Assembly: GCA_964393335.1 (NCBI GenBank)
Contig: CAYMTN010000212.1
Coordinates: 1-9,340, forward strand
Source of the DNA: CAYMTN01 sp964393335
Lineage (GTDB): Bacteria; Chloroflexota; Anaerolineae; Aggregatilineales; Aggregatilineaceae
Length of the DNA: 9,340 nucleotides
Reading direction: 5' to 3'
Within the stretch, counting starts at the first letter, position 1. Each line of letters begins with the position of its first letter. The notes beneath the pieces were generated by a model. That model had not been told where the DNA came from, made no database searches, and worked only from the letters and a program-made list of their open reading frames with translations. Shown piece after piece: positions 6,999 to 9,340 of the stretch. Both the position numbers and the translations under genes were made by a program.

Positions 6999-7091
6999 TG
7001 TCAGCGATGGTGGCCCGGCGCGTGGCACTTCCAACCCGTTGTGGCGCGTCCCAACTGTTTTTGCTGTTCATCACAGGTGTGGAGTTTTCTC

Positions 7092-8048
7092 ATGCAACAA
7101 ACGGAACCAAAGACCTATCTAATTACCGGGGGCGCGGGCTTCATCGGTTCGCATATTGCAGACGCCTTGCTCAAAGCCGGGCATACGGTGCGCATAGTCG
7201 ATAACTTTTCCACCGGCAAGCGCGAAAACCTGGCCCACATCATGGCCCGGATTGACCTGTGCGAGATCAGCATCACCGAGCTTGAACCGCTTTCAGAAGC
7301 GATGCAGGGTGTGGATTACGTCTTTCACCTGGCGGCGCTGGCCTCGGTGTCGCGATCGGTCAAAAACCCGCTGGCAAGTAATGAAAACAACGTGACCGGC
7401 ACCCTAAACGTGTTACTCAGCGCGCGTGATGCAGGCGTCAAACGTGTGGTCTACGCAGGGTCTTCGTCGGCCTACGGGGACGTGGATTCCGAGTTCAAGT
7501 CAGAAGACATGCCGCCCCGGCCCCTCTCGCCGTACGCTGTCGCCAAGCTGGCGGCTGAGCATTACTGCCAGGCGTTCACGAACGTGTACGGCCTGGAAAC
7601 CGTGACCGTGCGCTACTTCAACGTATTCGGCCCCCGGCAAGACCCGCTCTCAGTATACGCTGCCGTCATTCCGCGTTTTGTCACGGCGATGCTGGATGAC
7701 CAACCGCCGCTGGTCGAAGGTGACGGCTTGCAGTCGCGCGACTTCACGTATATCGATAACGTCGTGCATGGCAGCCTGCTGGCCTGCCACACCGCAGGCG
7801 TCGCCGGGGAAACGTTCAACATTGCCTGCGGGGGGCGCGTCGACCTGCTGAGCATGATCGACCTGCTCAACCAACTGATGGGCAAACAGATCGCGCCAGT
7901 TTTTTCCGATCCGCGCCCCGGCGACGTGCGGCATTCGCGGGCGGCTATCGACAAGGCGCGCCGCCTGTTGAACTACGAGCCGGTCGTCTCCTTCGAAGAA
8001 GGGCTGGCACGCACGCTGGCCTGGTACGAAACTACGCTGCCGGTCTGA
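7092..8048 (+). CDS. NAD-dependent nucleotide-sugar 4-epimerase, WbpP/GalE-like extended SDR
   Basis: The 318-residue protein is a typical extended short-chain dehydrogenase. It has the Rossmann motif TGGAGFIGSH (12-21), D37 placed to bind the adenosine ribose of NAD, HLAA (79-82), the SSSAYG serine block (124-129) and the catalytic YAVAK (Y148, K152). Downstream RYFNVFGPRQDP, AAVIPRF and GDGLQSRDFTYIDN are hallmarks of the UDP-GlcNAc/UDP-glucose 4-epimerase branch. It acts in the cytoplasm, inverting the sugar C4 of a UDP-sugar for surface polysaccharide or galactose metabolism. GGAG ends seven bases before ATG 7092, which sets the start; upstream in-frame starts lack a ribosome site. It stands alone between terminator-like hairpins, with no glycosyltransferase beside it, so exact substrate (glucose, GlcNAc or uronic acid form) is undecided. 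Other SDR activities such as dehydratase are less likely. Confidence 0.88.
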   Translation: MQQTEPKTYLITGGAGFIGSHIADALLKAGHTVRIVDNFSTGKRENLAHIMARIDLCEISITELEPLSEAMQGVDYVFHLAALASVSRSVKNPLASNENNVTGTLNVLLSARDAGVKRVVYAGSSSAYGDVDSEFKSEDMPPRPLSPYAVAKLAAEHYCQAFTNVYGLETVTVRYFNVFGPRQDPLSVYAAVIPRFVTAMLDDQPPLVEGDGLQSRDFTYIDNVVHGSLLACHTAGVAGETFNIACGGRVDLLSMIDLLNQLMGKQIAPVFSDPRPGDVRHSRAAIDKARRLLNYEPVVSFEEGLARTLAWYETTLPV

Positions 8049-8056
8049 CCAACAAA

Positions 8057-8088
8057 ATCGGGGCGGATGAAACCGCCCCGATCGTTTC
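8057..8088 (+). terminator. Intrinsic terminator of the epimerase gene
   Basis: ATCGGGGCGG (8057-8066) and CCGCCCCGAT (8073-8082) form a perfect 10-bp GC-rich stem with a six-base ATGAAA loop, nine bases after the stop. A short T-rich stretch (CGTTTCCT) follows and an A4 run precedes the stem. This is the clearest terminator in the window. Confidence 0.8.
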
Positions 8089-8097
8089 CTCTGAGCA

Positions 8098-8126
8098 GTG
8101 CCACCGTACCGGAGAACTGCTAAAAT
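8098..8126 (+). promoter_or_regulatory. Probable promoter for the small ORF and VIT transporter
   Basis: GTGCCA (8098-8103; four of six) and TAAAAT (8121-8126; five of six) have an ideal 17-base spacer. It lies just after the epimerase terminator and about 15 bases before the Shine-Dalgarno of the 29-codon ORF, giving a short leader. This placement implies a transcript carrying the small ORF and the transporter together. Confidence 0.45.
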
Positions 8127-8151
8127 CGACGGTGATGCGCGGAGGGTGCGT

Positions 8152-8241
8152 ATGCAGTGGTTCGTACCGGCGGGCGCTGCGACCGTCGCAGGCGATGTCC
8201 TGGCGCGCGTATGGGAACTGGAACACCAATGTCCCCTGTGA
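8152..8241 (+). CDS. Candidate 29-residue small protein or leader peptide upstream of the VIT transporter
   Basis: ATG 8152 to TGA 8241 encodes 29 residues, beginning MQWFVPAGAATVAGDVLARV and ending EHQCPL. GGAGG (8141-8145) is six bases before the ATG, a better ribosome site than that of the transporter itself. The N-terminal half is mildly hydrophobic; a single cysteine lies near the C-terminus. The stop is 16 bases before the transporter GTG start, a spacing compatible with translational coupling. No family is recognised. It might be a regulatory leader ORF, a small partner protein, or the remnant of a longer gene. Confidence 0.42.
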   Translation: MQWFVPAGAATVAGDVLARVWELEHQCPL

Positions 8242-8257
8242 GTGAGATGAGGCCATC

Positions 8258-8950
8258 GTGAACAGCCACCGCGAAGAACATTTCATGGCAACCGACATGA
8301 TTCGGGACATCGTGATCGGTATGTCAGACGGGCTGACGGTCCCCTTTGCCATTGCGGCGGGCATGTCCGGCGCAGCAGTGGGGGCGACCGTCGTGATCAC
8401 GGCGGGCCTGGCCGAGATCGCGGCAGGCTCGATTTCGATGGGGTTGGGCGGTTACCTGGCCGCGCGTACCGACGCCGAGCACTACGAGGCGGAATATGCA
8501 CGCGAAGAAACTGAAACCATAACCGTTCCGGATCAAGAAGCTGAGGAAGTAGTCGTCATTTTGCGGGACTTTGGCCTGGACGACGACCAGGCGACCACGG
8601 TCGTGAATGCGATGCGCCGGGACCGTAAAAAGTGGGTGGATTTTATGATGCGCTTCGAACTCGGCCTTGAAGCACCCGACCCCAAACGGGCCGTACAGAG
8701 CGCGGCGACCATCGCGCTGGCGTATGCGATTTCCGGTTTTATTCCGCTTGCGCCGTACATGGTGGTGTCGCCGGTCGCGTCCGCGCTGTACGTTTCGGTG
8801 ATCGTAACGCTGATGGCACTCTTTGGGTTCGGGTATGTGAAGGGCCGCGTCACCGGGTTGAATGCCCTGCGGTCGGGCATCCAGACAGCCCTTATTGGAG
8901 GCGCAGCCGCGAGCGCCGCCTTCCTCATCGCGCGGCTAATCGGGGGATAG
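8258..8950 (+). CDS. VIT1/CCC1-family Fe2+/Mn2+ membrane transporter
   Basis: The 230-residue protein has the five-helix layout of the VIT family (PF01988). Helix 1 holds MSDGLTVPFAIAAG, with D24. Helix 2 holds AEIAAGSISMGLGGYLAART, with E53 and M61, whose spacing (29 and 8 residues) equals that of Asp43, Glu72 and Met80, which I recall as ion-path residues of plant EgVIT1. A charged cytoplasmic segment (about 70-137), rich in Glu and ending KKWVDFMMRFELGL, corresponds to the metal-binding domain. Three more helices follow (about 145-228). The family moves ferrous iron or manganese out of the cytosol in exchange for protons, giving metal detoxification in bacteria. GTG 8258 is chosen because TGAGG lies five bases upstream; ATG 8285 is the alternative start. 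It probably shares a transcript with the 29-codon ORF, and its 3' end overlaps the convergent AI-2E-family gene by 15 bases. Confidence 0.9.
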   Translation: MNSHREEHFMATDMIRDIVIGMSDGLTVPFAIAAGMSGAAVGATVVITAGLAEIAAGSISMGLGGYLAARTDAEHYEAEYAREETETITVPDQEAEEVVVILRDFGLDDDQATTVVNAMRRDRKKWVDFMMRFELGLEAPDPKRAVQSAATIALAYAISGFIPLAPYMVVSPVASALYVSVIVTLMALFGFGYVKGRVTGLNALRSGIQTALIGGAAASAAFLIARLIGG

Positions 8951-9340
8951 CGCTGCCACCGGCTCACGCTCCTCCTCGCCGGGTTCGATGATAGCCGTGC
9001 GTGCTTCTTGCAGCACCACCAGGATTACGACGGCCACCGGCACGGAAAACAACACGCCGCTGATCCCTCCGGTTCTGGCCCCGATGATCAGTGCGATCAG
9101 CACCAGCGCAGGGTGCAGCCCAATCGCACGCCCGTACAGTGTGGGGGCGACGATGTGCGTTTCAACCTCGACCACTACCACGTAGAAAATCGTCACCCAT
9201 ACGACCAACAGCGGGTTGACGGTGAGGGCGCTGAAGATCGCCAGCAGCCACGCCACGATGCCGCCCAGGTACGGCACCAATTCCAGGATGCCGCCGACCA
9301 GCCCAATCGCCACCGCAAACGGCACACCAAACAGCGCCAA
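8936..9340 (-). CDS. AI-2E family transporter (PF01594), C-terminal part only
   Basis: The last 134 residues of a membrane protein enter from the right edge and end at TAG 8936-8938. The segment ALFGVPFAVAIGLVGGILEL followed by VPYLGGIVAW is the conserved region of AI-2E-family permeases. It is followed by hydrophobic helices, then THIVAPTLYGRAIGLHPALV and a GGISGVLFSVPVAVVILVV block. It ends in an acidic tail (EPGEEEREPVAALSPD). Family members are inner-membrane proteins with eight or so helices; some export autoinducer-2 and others act as Na+/H+ antiporters, so the substrate is open. Its stop lies inside the convergent VIT gene, leaving no space for a separate terminator. The N-terminal part is outside the window. 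Confidence 0.87.
   Translation of the reverse strand: MALFGVPFAVAIGLVGGILELVPYLGGIVAWLLAIFSALTVNPLLVVWVTIFYVVVVEVETHIVAPTLYGRAIGLHPALVLIALIIGARTGGISGVLFSVPVAVVILVVLQEARTAIIEPGEEEREPVAALSPD

Noticed and set aside
7041..7091. Upstream extension of the epimerase
   Set aside because: GGAG at 7081-7084 fits ATG 7092; the extension would add residues before the Rossmann fold that the family does not have.

Overview
The window looks like chromosomal DNA of a GC-rich, free-living bacterium, most likely a member of the Chloroflexota (Anaerolineae-like). This is an inference from three things: a secreted DUF3160 protein carrying the kind of N-terminal SH3-like module common in that phylum, the GH94 phosphorylase, and the overall codon usage. 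No rRNA, tRNA, CRISPR array, transposase or phage gene was seen.

Layout. Bases 1-2286 (minus) hold nearly all of a GH94 inverting beta-glycoside phosphorylase (cellobiose/chitobiose phosphorylase type), cut at its C-terminus by the window edge. It is divergent from a 357-residue mutarotase-like beta-sandwich protein (2460-3533, plus; probably DUF6786-like). The 173-base gap between them carries a 14-base imperfect palindrome centred on CG, which matches the cellulose-utilisation LacI-family operator TGGGAGCGCTCCCA (CelR of Thermobifida) at 12 of 14 positions. The simplest reading is a beta-glucoside or cellodextrin utilisation locus under a LacI-type repressor. The phosphorylase would make alpha-sugar-1-phosphate, and the partner would act on a sugar anomer or bind sugar.

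Bases 3534-4267 hold a short coding-like stretch with no convincing start (about 3572-3727), a small uncharacterised minus-strand gene (3730-3966, 78 residues) and the upstream region of the next gene. Bases 4268-6844 encode an 858-residue exported protein with a signal peptide, a degenerate SH3-like domain, a proline-rich linker and a large DUF3160 domain of unknown function. Bases 6845-7091 contain a perfect 14-bp hairpin, a second AAAACCTC/GAGGTTTT hairpin and a possible promoter.

Bases 7092-8048 encode an extended-SDR nucleotide-sugar 4-epimerase (WbpP/GalE-like), closed by a clear 10-bp terminator hairpin. A promoter-like pair at 8098-8126 then precedes a 29-codon ORF with an excellent Shine-Dalgarno (8152-8241), followed 16 bases later by a VIT1/CCC1-family Fe2+/Mn2+ transporter (8258-8950). 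The transporter converges on, and overlaps by 15 bases, the end of an AI-2E-family membrane protein (8936-9340, minus, partial).

Most genes here are single transcription units. The two groupings with real functional logic are the GH94/mutarotase divergent pair with its operator, and the small ORF plus VIT transporter unit.
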